Shown: one piece after another, positions 18,280-26,674 of the stretch
Layout: the number at the start of each line of letters is the position of its first letter
Position numbering within the stretch: the stretch's first letter is position 1
Origin: Rhizobium sp. Leaf262
GTDB lineage: Bacteria; Pseudomonadota; Alphaproteobacteria; Rhizobiales; Rhizobiaceae
DNA: 64,000 bases
Direction of reading: 5' to 3'
NCBI RefSeq assembly: GCF_001422245.1
Contig: NZ_LMMM01000001.1
Coordinates: 637,537-701,536, forward strand
Position numbers and translations under genes: made by a program
The notes under the pieces: model-generated
Told to the model about the DNA's origin: nothing
The model's input: only the letters and a program-made list of their open reading frames with translations
The model's database searches: none

Positions 18280-19221
18280 TTAGTATCGTACGCGAGGATC
18301 GATGGCCAAATACAGCATGTCGATCGCGAAATTGATGAGAACATAGAGCGCAGCGATCACCAGCAACGCACCTTGGATAACCGGATAATCCCGCCGCAGG
18401 ACGGCGGACACCACAAGGCTTCCGACGCCCGGCAGTCCAAATACGGTTTCTGTTACGACCGCGCCCGAAATCAGCACGGCAGCCGTCAGCCCGATAACGG
18501 TCAGGATTGGAATGAGGGCGTTCTTCAGAGCATGCTTCATGATCACGCGGCGCTCCACGAGCCCCTTGGCGCGTGCAGTTCGGATGTAATCGTCGCCCAG
18601 TACGTCCAGCATGGAGGCGCGGGTAAAGCGCAGGATAAGTGCTGATGAAACGATGCCGAGTGCGAAGGCGGGAAGCGTCAGGTGGTACATCCGCTCCATG
18701 AAGCTGGAGCCCGGCCCGCCGTAGCCGGAGACGGGAAAGATGTTGAGCCGTACGGCGAAAAACTGCATGAGAATAAGCCCAAGCCAGAAGCTCGGGATGC
18801 TTGCTGCCAGCATGGCGATGGTGGTTGCCGCCTGATCGACGAAGGAACCCCGGCGGTAAGCCGCATAAATGCCAATCGGCAGTGCGATGATGGTGGCGAT
18901 TGCCAGCGAAAAGACGGTCAGGAAAAAGGTGGGTTCGGCGCGATCCAGCAAGGCCGACGTGACCGGCATGTTGAGAAAGATCGACTGACCGAGATCGCCC
19001 TTCAGCATCTGGCCGAGATAGATGAAATATTGGACCAACAGCGACTGGTCGAGCCCCAGCCGTGTTCTCAAATCGGCAATGTCCTGCGCCGACGCATCCG
19101 GTCCGAGCATGACGGCGGCGGGATCGCCGGGTGTGACGCGCACAATGACGAAGACGATGGTCACGACAAGGAACATCACGACGATCATGCCGAAAAGGCG
19201 CTGAAGAATGTAACGGATCAT
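18280..19221 (-). CDS. Oligopeptide-type ABC transporter permease, DppB-like
   Basis: A 313-residue permease with the DppB N-terminus (MIRYILQRLFGMIVVMFLVV), GDPAAVMLG, LGLDQSLLVQYFIYLGQMLKGDLGQS and the ARAKGL loop for ATPase contact, plus about six membrane segments. It is second in the operon after the binding-protein gene (81-base gap) and before the DppC-like partner. Confidence 0.93.
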   Translation of the reverse strand: MIRYILQRLFGMIVVMFLVVTIVFVIVRVTPGDPAAVMLGPDASAQDIADLRTRLGLDQSLLVQYFIYLGQMLKGDLGQSIFLNMPVTSALLDRAEPTFFLTVFSLAIATIIALPIGIYAAYRRGSFVDQAATTIAMLAASIPSFWLGLILMQFFAVRLNIFPVSGYGGPGSSFMERMYHLTLPAFALGIVSSALILRFTRASMLDVLGDDYIRTARAKGLVERRVIMKHALKNALIPILTVIGLTAAVLISGAVVTETVFGLPGVGSLVVSAVLRRDYPVIQGALLVIAALYVLINFAIDMLYLAIDPRVRY

Positions 19222-19302
19222 GTAGATCTCTTCCCATGCCTCAAGCGAGGAACGTTTCCGAAGCCGGAGCCGCCGAGGGCGGCGTCCGGTCCGTCGAAAG
19301 CA

Positions 19303-20832
19303 TTACTTCTTGATCGAGGCATTCCAGAAATACGGCCATGGGGCAGGATCAACGCCTTCGACCTTCTTGGCCTTGGCAGTCAGGCCGTTGAAGTCGCCGA
19401 TCTTCATATATGGAATTTCCTCATACATGGCCTTTTGCACGTCGGCCCATAGCGCCAATCTCTTTTCCGGATCGGCTTCTGCGGAAAAGGCCTCCACCGT
19501 CTGCTTGCGTAGCGGCGTATCCCACCAGCCTGGAGAGGTCGGTGCCAGCGAGCCGATCAATGCCGGTTCGGGCAGGAACGGGCTATGGGTTATATAGATG
19601 TCCCAAAGGCCCTTATCGGCGCGGCGCTGGGTCAACGTTGCCCAATCCACCACCTGCATGTCGACCTTGAAACCGGCAAGTTTCAGATACTCCGCCGCGA
19701 CCTGTGCCATCTTGTAGTGGAACTCGTACTGGCGGCTGGTCAGGATGCGGATCGGTGTCGTGCCGTCATAGCCTGCAGCCTTGGCGGCGGTTGCGGCACC
19801 TTCAGGGTCTGCAAGGTTATAGTTACCCTCGACGCCCGCATCCGTGCTCCAGACGTAGTTCTTTGGATAGATATCTCCATCGACCGTATAGAAATCGGTG
19901 CTGCCGAACGCAGCAGCCAGCATGTCTTCCATGCTAAGCGCCTGTCGGATGGCTTTACGCATCGCCACATCCTTGGCGAGACCCTCTGCCGTGTTGAACA
20001 CGAACACGGGGTAGCCGAAGGGCTTCAACACAACGGGCTCGGTCGCTGAAGAGGATTTGATCTTGTCGAAGGATTCAACCGGGAGGCTGTCGATATAGTC
20101 ATATTGACCCGAAACGGCTGCTTCCACACGGGTATTGGCGTCCGGGACAGGGACGAAGCGGATTTCATCCAGATATTGGTGGCGGGCTCCGCCATAGCCG
20201 TTGCTTTCGCCTTCGCGGGATTTGTAGCCGTCAAAGCGCACGAGCTGAATGTACTGGTCTGCCTTGCGTTCCTTGAGCATATAGGGACCGGTGCCGATGA
20301 ATTCCTTCATCGGTTCATCCTGCTTTTCCGCAGGCAGGATGATGGCTGCCGAATTGTTGAAGGCCAGCAGCGAAACCAGAGGCGCGTAAGGCTGTTTGAG
20401 GGCGATCGTTACTGTGGAAGGATCGGTCGCTTCGATCTTGTCGATGAAGGATGCCGCCTGCTTGCCGCGCGATGCGACTTTTATCCAGCGGTTCAGCGAG
20501 GCGACGACATCATCGGATGCCATGTCGGAGCCGTCGTGGAACTTGATGCCGGACCGCAACTTGATCGTATAGGTTTTGCCATCAGCGCTGATCTCCGGCA
20601 AGCTTTCGGCCAGAAGTGGCGTCGCCTTCCAGTCCTTGTCGAAGGTGTACAGTGTCTCGAACATATGCTGCGTGACGATACCGACGAGATCAGCCGTCGA
20701 CGCCATTGGATCGAGGGTCGGCGGTTCGCCGATTGTCGCAACATTGATCACGCCACCCTTTTCCTGTGCAGCAAGGAGGGATGGAGATGCGATCAATGCG
20801 GTAGCAAGTAGAAGTGCCAGCTTGAGTTTCAT
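19303..20832 (-). CDS. ABC transporter substrate-binding protein, family 5 (DppA-like)
   Basis: A 509-residue periplasmic protein with a cleavable signal peptide (KLALLLATALIASPSLLAAQ). SBP family 5 motifs are present: ATIGEPPTLDPMAST, LYTFDKDWKATPLLAESL and the TYTIKLRSGIKFHDG signature. It captures the transported molecule, which may be a peptide or a peptide-like acylated compound given the neighbours. It is the first gene of the operon SBP-DppB-DppC-amidohydrolase-RidA, behind an AT-rich region with an inverted repeat at 20868-20887. Confidence 0.93.
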   Translation of the reverse strand: MKLKLALLLATALIASPSLLAAQEKGGVINVATIGEPPTLDPMASTADLVGIVTQHMFETLYTFDKDWKATPLLAESLPEISADGKTYTIKLRSGIKFHDGSDMASDDVVASLNRWIKVASRGKQAASFIDKIEATDPSTVTIALKQPYAPLVSLLAFNNSAAIILPAEKQDEPMKEFIGTGPYMLKERKADQYIQLVRFDGYKSREGESNGYGGARHQYLDEIRFVPVPDANTRVEAAVSGQYDYIDSLPVESFDKIKSSSATEPVVLKPFGYPVFVFNTAEGLAKDVAMRKAIRQALSMEDMLAAAFGSTDFYTVDGDIYPKNYVWSTDAGVEGNYNLADPEGAATAAKAAGYDGTTPIRILTSRQYEFHYKMAQVAAEYLKLAGFKVDMQVVDWATLTQRRADKGLWDIYITHSPFLPEPALIGSLAPTSPGWWDTPLRKQTVEAFSAEADPEKRLALWADVQKAMYEEIPYMKIGDFNGLTAKAKKVEGVDPAPWPYFWNASIKK

Positions 20833-20867
20833 GCGAAGGCTCCCAGTTTTAGAAGTTCCATTATTAT

Positions 20868-20887
20868 GTTATATAAAACTTTATAAC
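20868..20887. promoter_or_regulatory. Inverted repeat upstream of the DppA-like gene, candidate operator
   Basis: GTTATA and TATAAC flank an eight-base AT-rich spacer, 36-55 bases before the binding-protein start. It lies where the promoter of the operon is expected and could bind the IclR protein encoded nearby. I find no matching copy in front of the IclR or SelA-like genes. Confidence 0.4.
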
Positions 20888-21065
20888 AGAATATCCAAAA
20901 CATCCCGCCTGTCAATCAGTCGCGCGGATTGTTCTGCGTAATCTCTAATGTAGCTGCTTCGATCTGCCGCTTATGCGAGACGAATTGACGTTTGTCTGGC
21001 ATAAGGCCATGGCTTGAATTACTGCAAAAGAGGTCAATCGCGTTGCGCATGCCAGGAGTTTCAGT

Positions 21066-21989
21066 TTGATTGTTTGCTTCGATATTGGCGGCACTGCCAT
21101 CAAGGGCGCCGCGGCCTTCGACAACGGTGATATACGCCCGGTCGCCCGCAGGCAGACACCACTCCACGATTTCGATGCGTTCGCATCGGTCTTGACGTCG
21201 GTCATTGCGGAAATTGGTGGAGAGCCGGAATGCGTCGCGCTTTCCATCACCGGCATTATCGATCCCGATACGAACAAGTCCTTTATTGCCAATATCCCGT
21301 GTGCGCATGATCGCTTTTTGAAGGCCGATCTGGAGGCGCGCTTGGGCCTTCCAGTCGTCATCGCCAACGATGCGGACTGTTGCGCGCTGGCGGAATACGG
21401 TGTGGGTGCAGGTCGTGGGCACCGCGTTGTCTTCAGCGCCATTCTCGGCACCGGCGTCGGCGGCGCACTGGTCATCGATGGGAAGCTGATCAACAGCGCA
21501 GGTGGCTTTGCTGGTGAATGGGGTCACGGACCTGTTGCCTCGACGCGTGCTGGAAATCCACCGCTGGATTTGCCGCGGTTTGCATGTGGTTGCGGCCTGG
21601 AAGGTTGCCTCGATGCGATTTGCAGCGCGCGCGGAATGGAAAAGCTGCATCGGCATCTGACCGGAGTTGAGATGGATGCAGAAGCTATTCTGGCTGAATG
21701 GCAGGCGGGAGATGCCGGGGCGACGCGCACGATCGACATCTTCATCGACATGCTGGCCGGGCCGCTGGCGCTGGTGGTCAACGTCACCGGCGCGACCATC
21801 GTGCCGGTCGGCGGCGGTCTCTCCAATTCGGCCCCACTCTTGTTCGAGTTGGATGAGGCAGTTCGCTCAAAGATATTGCGTCGATTTGCTCGCCCGCTTG
21901 TGGTGCGCGCACAATGCACCGTCGAGCCGGGTCTCGTCGGCGCTGCCGTTCTGGGCTTCGATGCGCTCAACCAAAAAGCAACTGCTTAA
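21066..21989 (+). CDS. ROK-family sugar kinase-like protein
   Basis: A 307-residue ROK protein without an N-terminal HTH, so a kinase type, not a repressor. It has the phosphate-binding FDIGGTAIKGAA, the GTGVGGALVIDGKLINSAGGFAGEWGH segment, the zinc-site FACGCGLEGCLDA and VPVGGGLSNS. Catalytic aspartate is expected in VIANDADCCALAE. Family members phosphorylate glucose, fructose, N-acetylmannosamine or similar. The TTG start is supported by AGGAG seven bases upstream. It is divergent from the ABC operon and may phosphorylate a sugar part of the imported compound, though this is inference. Confidence 0.88.
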   Translation: MIVCFDIGGTAIKGAAAFDNGDIRPVARRQTPLHDFDAFASVLTSVIAEIGGEPECVALSITGIIDPDTNKSFIANIPCAHDRFLKADLEARLGLPVVIANDADCCALAEYGVGAGRGHRVVFSAILGTGVGGALVIDGKLINSAGGFAGEWGHGPVASTRAGNPPLDLPRFACGCGLEGCLDAICSARGMEKLHRHLTGVEMDAEAILAEWQAGDAGATRTIDIFIDMLAGPLALVVNVTGATIVPVGGGLSNSAPLLFELDEAVRSKILRRFARPLVVRAQCTVEPGLVGAAVLGFDALNQKATA

Positions 21990-21991
21990 AA

Positions 21992-22027
21992 GCACTTGAA
22001 ATGGTTATGGTGCTGATCCTCAAGTGC
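21992..22027. terminator. Weak hairpin between convergent genes
   Basis: GCACTTGA (21992-21999) and TCAAGTGC (22020-22027) can pair with a 20-base loop between the ROK and CobW-family stops. There is no T-run, so termination is only possible. Confidence 0.3.
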
Positions 22028-22045
22028 CCTTGAACATCAATGCAC

Positions 22046-23161
22046 TTAGAACCGCATCCCCGGTACCGCCAGCGGATTGTCAGCGACCGCGTGGCGGTCC
22101 GGGGTGTCGATCTGGATTGCCCCGGTGAAGGCGCCAAAGAGGTCCTTGACGAAGGCCTCCGGTAAGTCGTCGGTGATCAGGACCATGCGCGTACGCTGAT
22201 CCGATGGATCGGGCCATGCGGCGAGTCGCTGTGGCGGGTGAAAAATAGACTGCACGCCATGCAGCACAAGCGGACGCTCGGGCCTATCGGAGAGTTGGAC
22301 GATGGCTTTCATGCGCAAAAGCTTTTCGCCATGGGCGGACCGCAACAGGTCCACGAACATTTCGAGGGCCATGGGTTCAATCGGGCGGTCATGCACGATT
22401 GAGAAGGACCGGATCGAGGCGTTGTGCCTGTTCACATCATGATGGTGATGATGGTGTTGATCATGATCGTGATGGCTGTGATGATCATGCGAGGCTTCTT
22501 CCCCAAGCCAGCGACCGACGTCGCCGATCTTGTTTGCAGCATCGTAGAGGCCGTTTTCGAGAAGTGCGACTGCAGGCCATGCTTCCTGATCGCCGTCTTC
22601 AATCGAGGCGCGGGGGTTGAGCGTCTCCAGCCTTTCCTTGAGGGTGGCGACCTGCTCTTTGCTTGCCAGGCTCTGCTTCGTCAGCACCAGCCTGTCTGCC
22701 ACGGCCACCTGCTTCACTGCTTCGGCGTGCTTGTCCAGAGTGGAAAGCCCGTTTGCGGCATCCACAACCGTGACCACGCCGTTCAGCGAGAAATTCTGCG
22801 CGATGACGGGATTGCCAATGATGGATTGCATGACAGGCGCCGGGTCGGCCAGTCCAGTGGTTTCGATCACCACCCGGTTGACCGCCTTCAGCTTGCCGGT
22901 CTGAATCCCGTCCATCAGTTCAGCCAAAGTGTCGACCAACTCGCCGCGGACCGTGCAGCACAGGCAGCCTTCAGCCAATTCGATGATGCCATCGCCAGAC
23001 CGCTCCACCAGCATGTGATCAATGCTGACATCACCAAATTCGTTGATGATGATGGCTGCATCCTGCATGGCAGGATCCTTCAGTAGCCGATTGAGCAGGG
23101 TCGATTTTCCCGCACCGAGAAAACCTGTGATGATGGAAACCGGAATACGATCAAGTGCCAT
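22046..23161 (-). CDS. COG0523/CobW-family GTPase, probable zinc metallochaperone
   Basis: A 371-residue G3E GTPase. Walker A is GFLGAGKSTLLNRLL, followed by INEFGDVSIDH, the metal-binding GCLCC motif and the C-terminal CobW_C domain. A histidine-rich stretch (about ten histidines in DHHSHHDHDQHHHHHHD, near residue 230) suggests metal storage or sensing. Members with a CxCC motif and His tract, such as ZigA/ZNG1 types, deliver zinc to target proteins under zinc limitation. A Zur-box-like palindrome lies 14-30 bases upstream of its start. No cobalamin genes are nearby, so the CobW role itself is unlikely. Confidence 0.88.
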   Translation of the reverse strand: MALDRIPVSIITGFLGAGKSTLLNRLLKDPAMQDAAIIINEFGDVSIDHMLVERSGDGIIELAEGCLCCTVRGELVDTLAELMDGIQTGKLKAVNRVVIETTGLADPAPVMQSIIGNPVIAQNFSLNGVVTVVDAANGLSTLDKHAEAVKQVAVADRLVLTKQSLASKEQVATLKERLETLNPRASIEDGDQEAWPAVALLENGLYDAANKIGDVGRWLGEEASHDHHSHHDHDQHHHHHHDVNRHNASIRSFSIVHDRPIEPMALEMFVDLLRSAHGEKLLRMKAIVQLSDRPERPLVLHGVQSIFHPPQRLAAWPDPSDQRTRMVLITDDLPEAFVKDLFGAFTGAIQIDTPDRHAVADNPLAVPGMRF

Positions 23162-23174
23162 AAGACGACCTGCG

Positions 23175-23191
23175 ATGTTAATATATTACAT
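23175..23191. promoter_or_regulatory. Candidate Zur operator before the COG0523 gene
   Basis: ATGTTAATATATTACAT matches 14 of 17 bases of the alphaproteobacterial Zur core ATGTTATAATATAACAT as I remember it. It ends 14 bases before the start codon, a position that would block transcription or its start. Zinc-repressed expression is expected if this is real. Confidence 0.5.
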
Positions 23192-23288
23192 TCTGAGACA
23201 TGTCTTATAGCAAGAAAGTATCCCAGTGGAAGTAGGGAACGATGAGACGATACCGGCCACTTTTAAGAGCGTGTCGTTGAGTTACCTA

Positions 23289-24461
23289 TCAGAAGGCCGG
23301 CCGCGGTATAGGGATCGGTACGTTTGCCACATCACCCTTGGCACTTGCGCCTGTCGTGGTGGTGTTGGCCGCCACCGTTTCGCTGCCGGGGATCAGTCCT
23401 GCATAGGAATAAACAGGCGGGCGCGTCATTTCGCGCACATAGGGCGATTTGATGATCATCCGGCCTGCCTCGTCACGGCTTTCGCTACGCACCTTGGCAG
23501 CCTTGGGATTGCAGATATCGGCGCTGATATCGTTGACGAACTGGGTTTCGCCATAGGGCGCCAATGATGCCAGCGAGACCCCTTGGCCGGATGGTGAGGT
23601 CAGCCCCATCTGCAGCAGTTCGGCTGACTGGTCGGTGCGGCCCGCAAGACTGTCAGCCCCCAGAACGACGCTGATGACCTGACGACCATTGCGCACAGCG
23701 GACGAAACCTGGTTGAAGCCGGAGGCGCAGATGAAACCTGTCTTCATGCCGTCCGCCCCTTCGAAACGGCCAACGAGCATGTTGTAATTTGCGTAGTTTT
23801 TCTTTCCGGTGCTGACGCCCTCCAGCGAAAAATAACCCGCATATTCGGGAAACTCGCGTTTGAGCAGCAATGCCAGAACGGCCAGATCGCGCGCTGTCGT
23901 ATACTGTCCCTTGCCCGGCAATCCGTTGGGATTGACGAAATGTGTGGACGTCATCCCCAGGCGTGAGGCCTGCGCATTCATCTGGGTCACGAAATTATCA
24001 GTCGTGCCGCCGACAGTTTCTGCAATGGCCACGGCCACGTCGTTGGCGGATTTGATCAGCAGCAGCTTCAACGCACTATCGAGCGTCAACTTGGAACCGG
24101 CCTTGAAATACATCTTGCTGGCAGGCTGGTCGGCAGCCTTCTTGCTCATCACCACTTCCGTTTCGGGACTAAGCTTGCCGGACTTCATGGCGCTGAAAGC
24201 CAGATAGGCGGTCATCAGCTTCGTTAGCGAAGCGGGATACCATTTGCGAAACGCTTCCTGATGAGAAATCACCTTGCCGGTGCGTACGTCGATGACGATC
24301 TTGGGATTGGCCTGCGCCAAAGAGGTCGTCGCTACAATGGTAGCGCAGATGGCGGCAATGGTTTTTACGAGCCGCCCTGCGGCACGGTTCTGTCTCGATT
24401 GTTCCTGCAAGGCGTGTCCTCGAATTCCCGTCAGCGTTTCGGGATGTGCAATATGCATCAT
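23289..24461 (-). CDS. Serine-type D-Ala-D-Ala carboxypeptidase (DacA/DacF type)
   Basis: About 390 residues of a low-molecular-mass penicillin-binding protein that trims the terminal D-alanine of peptidoglycan stem peptides. Active-site motifs are all present: SxxK in YPASLTKLMTAYLA, SxN as SAND in LIKSANDVAVAIAE, and KTG in DGMKTGFICASGF. A signal peptide (VKTIAAICATIVATTSLAQA) lies about 50 residues after the first ATG, so the N-terminus is oddly long and the true start is uncertain (24461 and 24458 are ATG; 24524 is further). The C-terminal 100 residues include the family's Pro-rich tail. Confidence 0.87.
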   Translation of the reverse strand: MMHIAHPETLTGIRGHALQEQSRQNRAAGRLVKTIAAICATIVATTSLAQANPKIVIDVRTGKVISHQEAFRKWYPASLTKLMTAYLAFSAMKSGKLSPETEVVMSKKAADQPASKMYFKAGSKLTLDSALKLLLIKSANDVAVAIAETVGGTTDNFVTQMNAQASRLGMTSTHFVNPNGLPGKGQYTTARDLAVLALLLKREFPEYAGYFSLEGVSTGKKNYANYNMLVGRFEGADGMKTGFICASGFNQVSSAVRNGRQVISVVLGADSLAGRTDQSAELLQMGLTSPSGQGVSLASLAPYGETQFVNDISADICNPKAAKVRSESRDEAGRMIIKSPYVREMTRPPVYSYAGLIPGSETVAANTTTTGASAKGDVANVPIPIPRPAF

Positions 24462-24771
24462 ATATGGCCTAGCCATGGCAACAGGCATTGCCCATGTCAC
24501 AACATCCACAACCACGGTTCGCATTTCCTTTGTGGTGAAAGCATAGACATCAGCGGGTTGCGCCGCGCAAGAGAAAACCGGCGGACATGACGCAATTTGA
24601 TTGCGGATTGGCGGCCTCAGCGGTTTTGTTTGCAGTCTTGTCGGCGCCTCGACTGCGTAATGTACTGCCTTCTTTCCTGAACGACGAATGGGACGATGCG
24701 CGAGGTGGAATTCCCGAACGTCCTAAAGAAGTGTTGACTTTGACTTTTTTCCAGTTTTAGTAGGTTGTAAT

Positions 24772-24790
24772 TGGTAAGACCATTTTACCA
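24772..24790. promoter_or_regulatory. Candidate GntR/FadR-subfamily operator
   Basis: TGGTAAGACCA fits the TGGTnnnACCA consensus of FadR-subfamily GntR regulators, and TGGTAA/TTACCA form a wider inverted repeat. It lies 22 bases before the regulator start, after an AT-rich stretch with TTGACTTTGACTTTTTT. Autoregulation is likely; the TRAP operon follows the same promoter region. Confidence 0.6.
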
Positions 24791-24811
24791 GATGAGATCG
24801 GGGAGGATTTC

Positions 24812-25513
24812 ATGTTCGTGGCGTTGGAGCCGCGCCGCCTTCACCGGCAGGTCGCGGACCAGATTCGGTCATTGATCGAGGCGGGGGAGCTCGGTCACGG
24901 CGCAAAGCTTCCAGCTGAGCGTGATCTTGCCGAGCGTTTCGCCGTTTCCCGCCCTACCATTCGTGAAGCGTTGATCGTGCTGGAGGTGGAAGGCTATATC
25001 CAGATCCGCATGGGATCGGGCATTTACGTCAGCCAAAGGCCCACTCATCCGCGCCAGGTTTTACCTGTTGATGACAATGACAGTCCTTTCGAAATCCTTC
25101 AGGCGCGCAGCATCATCGAGGGCGCGATTGCGGAAGAGGCTGCGCGGGTTGCGACGGCAGAGGGCGTCCAGCGTCTGGATGATTGTCTGCTGCACATGGA
25201 AAAGGCCATCGGTGATCCAGCCGATATGCTGGTTCAGGACCGGGCGTTTCACACGGCAATCACGGACATCATCGGTAACGCTACGCTCCACCGATTTACC
25301 GGTCAGATTTTCGACCGCCGCATGACGCCCTACTTCGAGCGCCTTGCGAGCCATTTCGAAGGACCCAAAACGTGGCGTCTGGCGCTTGAGGAGCACAGGG
25401 TTATCAGGGACGCGATCGCAAAAAACGACATGGCGGGGGCGCGCGACGCAATGCGTCGCCACCTGACGCAGTCGCAAAAGAGGTTTTCCGAAAGCTTCGG
25501 GGAGGAGCTGTAG
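24812..25513 (+). CDS. GntR-family (FadR subfamily) regulator of the hexonate/TRAP operon
   Basis: A 233-residue regulator. The winged HTH is at residues 5-75 (RLHRQVADQIRSLIEAGELGHGAKLPAERDLAERFAVSRPTIREALIVLEVEGYI) and the rest is a helical FCD ligand domain. FadR-subfamily proteins of the UxuR/ExuR type answer to sugar acids. ATG 24812 follows GGGGAGGATTTC. It precedes the TRAP transporter genes by 77 bases, with a hairpin in the gap. Confidence 0.92.
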   Translation: MFVALEPRRLHRQVADQIRSLIEAGELGHGAKLPAERDLAERFAVSRPTIREALIVLEVEGYIQIRMGSGIYVSQRPTHPRQVLPVDDNDSPFEILQARSIIEGAIAEEAARVATAEGVQRLDDCLLHMEKAIGDPADMLVQDRAFHTAITDIIGNATLHRFTGQIFDRRMTPYFERLASHFEGPKTWRLALEEHRVIRDAIAKNDMAGARDAMRRHLTQSQKRFSESFGEEL

Positions 25514-25522
25514 GAGAGGGAG

Positions 25523-25550
25523 GATCTCGCATGGAGAGAGATGCGGGATC
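25523..25550 (+). other. Hairpin between the GntR and DctP genes
   Basis: GATCTCGCAT and ATGCGGGATC pair over 10 bases (one G-T pair) with an eight-base loop. There is no T-run, so it may stabilise or process mRNA and not end it. Confidence 0.35.
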
Positions 25551-25590
25551 AAAGACAGCAAACATCTGACATCAATCCGGGAGGGAACCT

Positions 25591-26565
25591 ATGACGTCCA
25601 GATTCATCACCTTACTAGGCGCAACGGCCATCGTTGCGGCGTCCGCTTTGGCGGCACAGGCGCAGACCGCGCTAAAATGGGCCCACGTTTACGAAACATC
25701 AGAGCCGTTCCACACGGAATCGGTTTGGGCTGCCAAGGAAATCGAAAAGCGTACGGAAGGCCGTTACAAGATCGACGTTTTTCCCGCTTCCCAGCTTGGC
25801 AAGGAAGTCGATATCAATCAGGGACTTAAGCTGGGCACGGTGGATATGATCATCTCCGGTTCCAGTTTCGCTGCGCGTGATTACAAGCCGATCGGGGTAA
25901 CCTATTTTCCCTATATCTTCCGGAATCCGGAGCATCTGATCGCTTACACAAAGAGTGATGTCTTCAAACGTCTGGCAAAGGGTTATCAGGACAAGACCGG
26001 CAATGTCATTGCCGCCGTCAGCTATTATGGGACGCGCCACACCACTGCCAACAAGCCGATCGCGACCTGTGCCGATCTGGCTGGTGTCAAGATGCGCGTT
26101 CCAGATGTTCCGGCCTATCTTGCCATGCCGCGTGCCTGCGGTGCCAATACGACCCCTATTGCATTTGCCGAAGTGTATCTGGCTCTACAGAACGGAACGG
26201 TCGATGCGCAGGAAAATCCGCTGACGACCATAGAAGCGAAGAAGTTTTTCGAGGTTCAGAAGAACATCGTGCTGACGGGTCACATTGTCGATCACCTTAA
26301 CACGGTGATTTCCAAGAGCCGCTGGGCGAGCCTTTCTGACGAAGACAAGAAGATCTTTGTCGAGGTCATGCAGGAAGCCGCGACCAAGACCACAAAGATC
26401 ATCGAGGAGCGTGAGAACAAGCTGGTCGATGAATTCAAATCCCGTGGTCTGACGGTGACTGAAGTCGATAAGGCGGATTTCGAAAAGAACGTTCTTGAAA
26501 AAGTGAAATTCGAAGATTTCGGCTATGACAAGGCTGACTGGGAAGCCATTCGCGCCATCAAGTAA
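25591..26565 (+). CDS. TRAP transporter substrate-binding protein, DctP family
   Basis: A 324-residue periplasmic protein with a signal peptide (FITLLGATAIVAASALAAQAQ). DctP motifs include KWAHVYETSEPFH, DVFPASQLGKE, ADLAGVKMRVPDVPAYLAMPRACGANTTPIAFAEVYLALQNGTVDAQENP, where the arginine in KMRVP normally binds the substrate carboxylate. The nearest described group binds hexuronates and related sugar acids, consistent with the downstream enzymes. Strong site GGGAGGGAACCT before the ATG. A terminator-like hairpin follows the stop and would favour high expression of this subunit over the membrane parts. Confidence 0.92.
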   Translation: MTSRFITLLGATAIVAASALAAQAQTALKWAHVYETSEPFHTESVWAAKEIEKRTEGRYKIDVFPASQLGKEVDINQGLKLGTVDMIISGSSFAARDYKPIGVTYFPYIFRNPEHLIAYTKSDVFKRLAKGYQDKTGNVIAAVSYYGTRHTTANKPIATCADLAGVKMRVPDVPAYLAMPRACGANTTPIAFAEVYLALQNGTVDAQENPLTTIEAKKFFEVQKNIVLTGHIVDHLNTVISKSRWASLSDEDKKIFVEVMQEAATKTTKIIEERENKLVDEFKSRGLTVTEVDKADFEKNVLEKVKFEDFGYDKADWEAIRAIK

Positions 26566-26575
26566 ATCCGTGTCG

Positions 26576-26614
26576 GGCGCGGTTGGACAGACCGCGCCGT
26601 TTTCTCGTTTTCTC
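26576..26614 (+). terminator. Partial terminator between dctP and dctQ
   Basis: GGCGCGGT and ACCGCGCC form an eight-base GC-rich stem with a seven-base loop, followed by the T-rich GTTTTCTCGTTTTCTC. It lies inside the operon and probably lets some transcripts through. Confidence 0.65.
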
Positions 26615-26674
26615 AAGCAGCGCTGCGAACAGCTTTGTCCGCTTCCATCATGCTGCTCCAGCCGGGACAATTCA

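Noticed and set aside
17384..19237. 617-codon frame on the minus strand across both permease genes
   Set aside because: Out-of-frame reading of the DppB/DppC-like genes; Arg/His/Cys-rich product with no hydrophobic segments.
22441..22500. Short tandem repeat in the His-rich stretch of the COG0523 gene
   Set aside because: The ATG/GTG-rich repetition is explained by histidine codons on the coding strand; not a separate repeat element.
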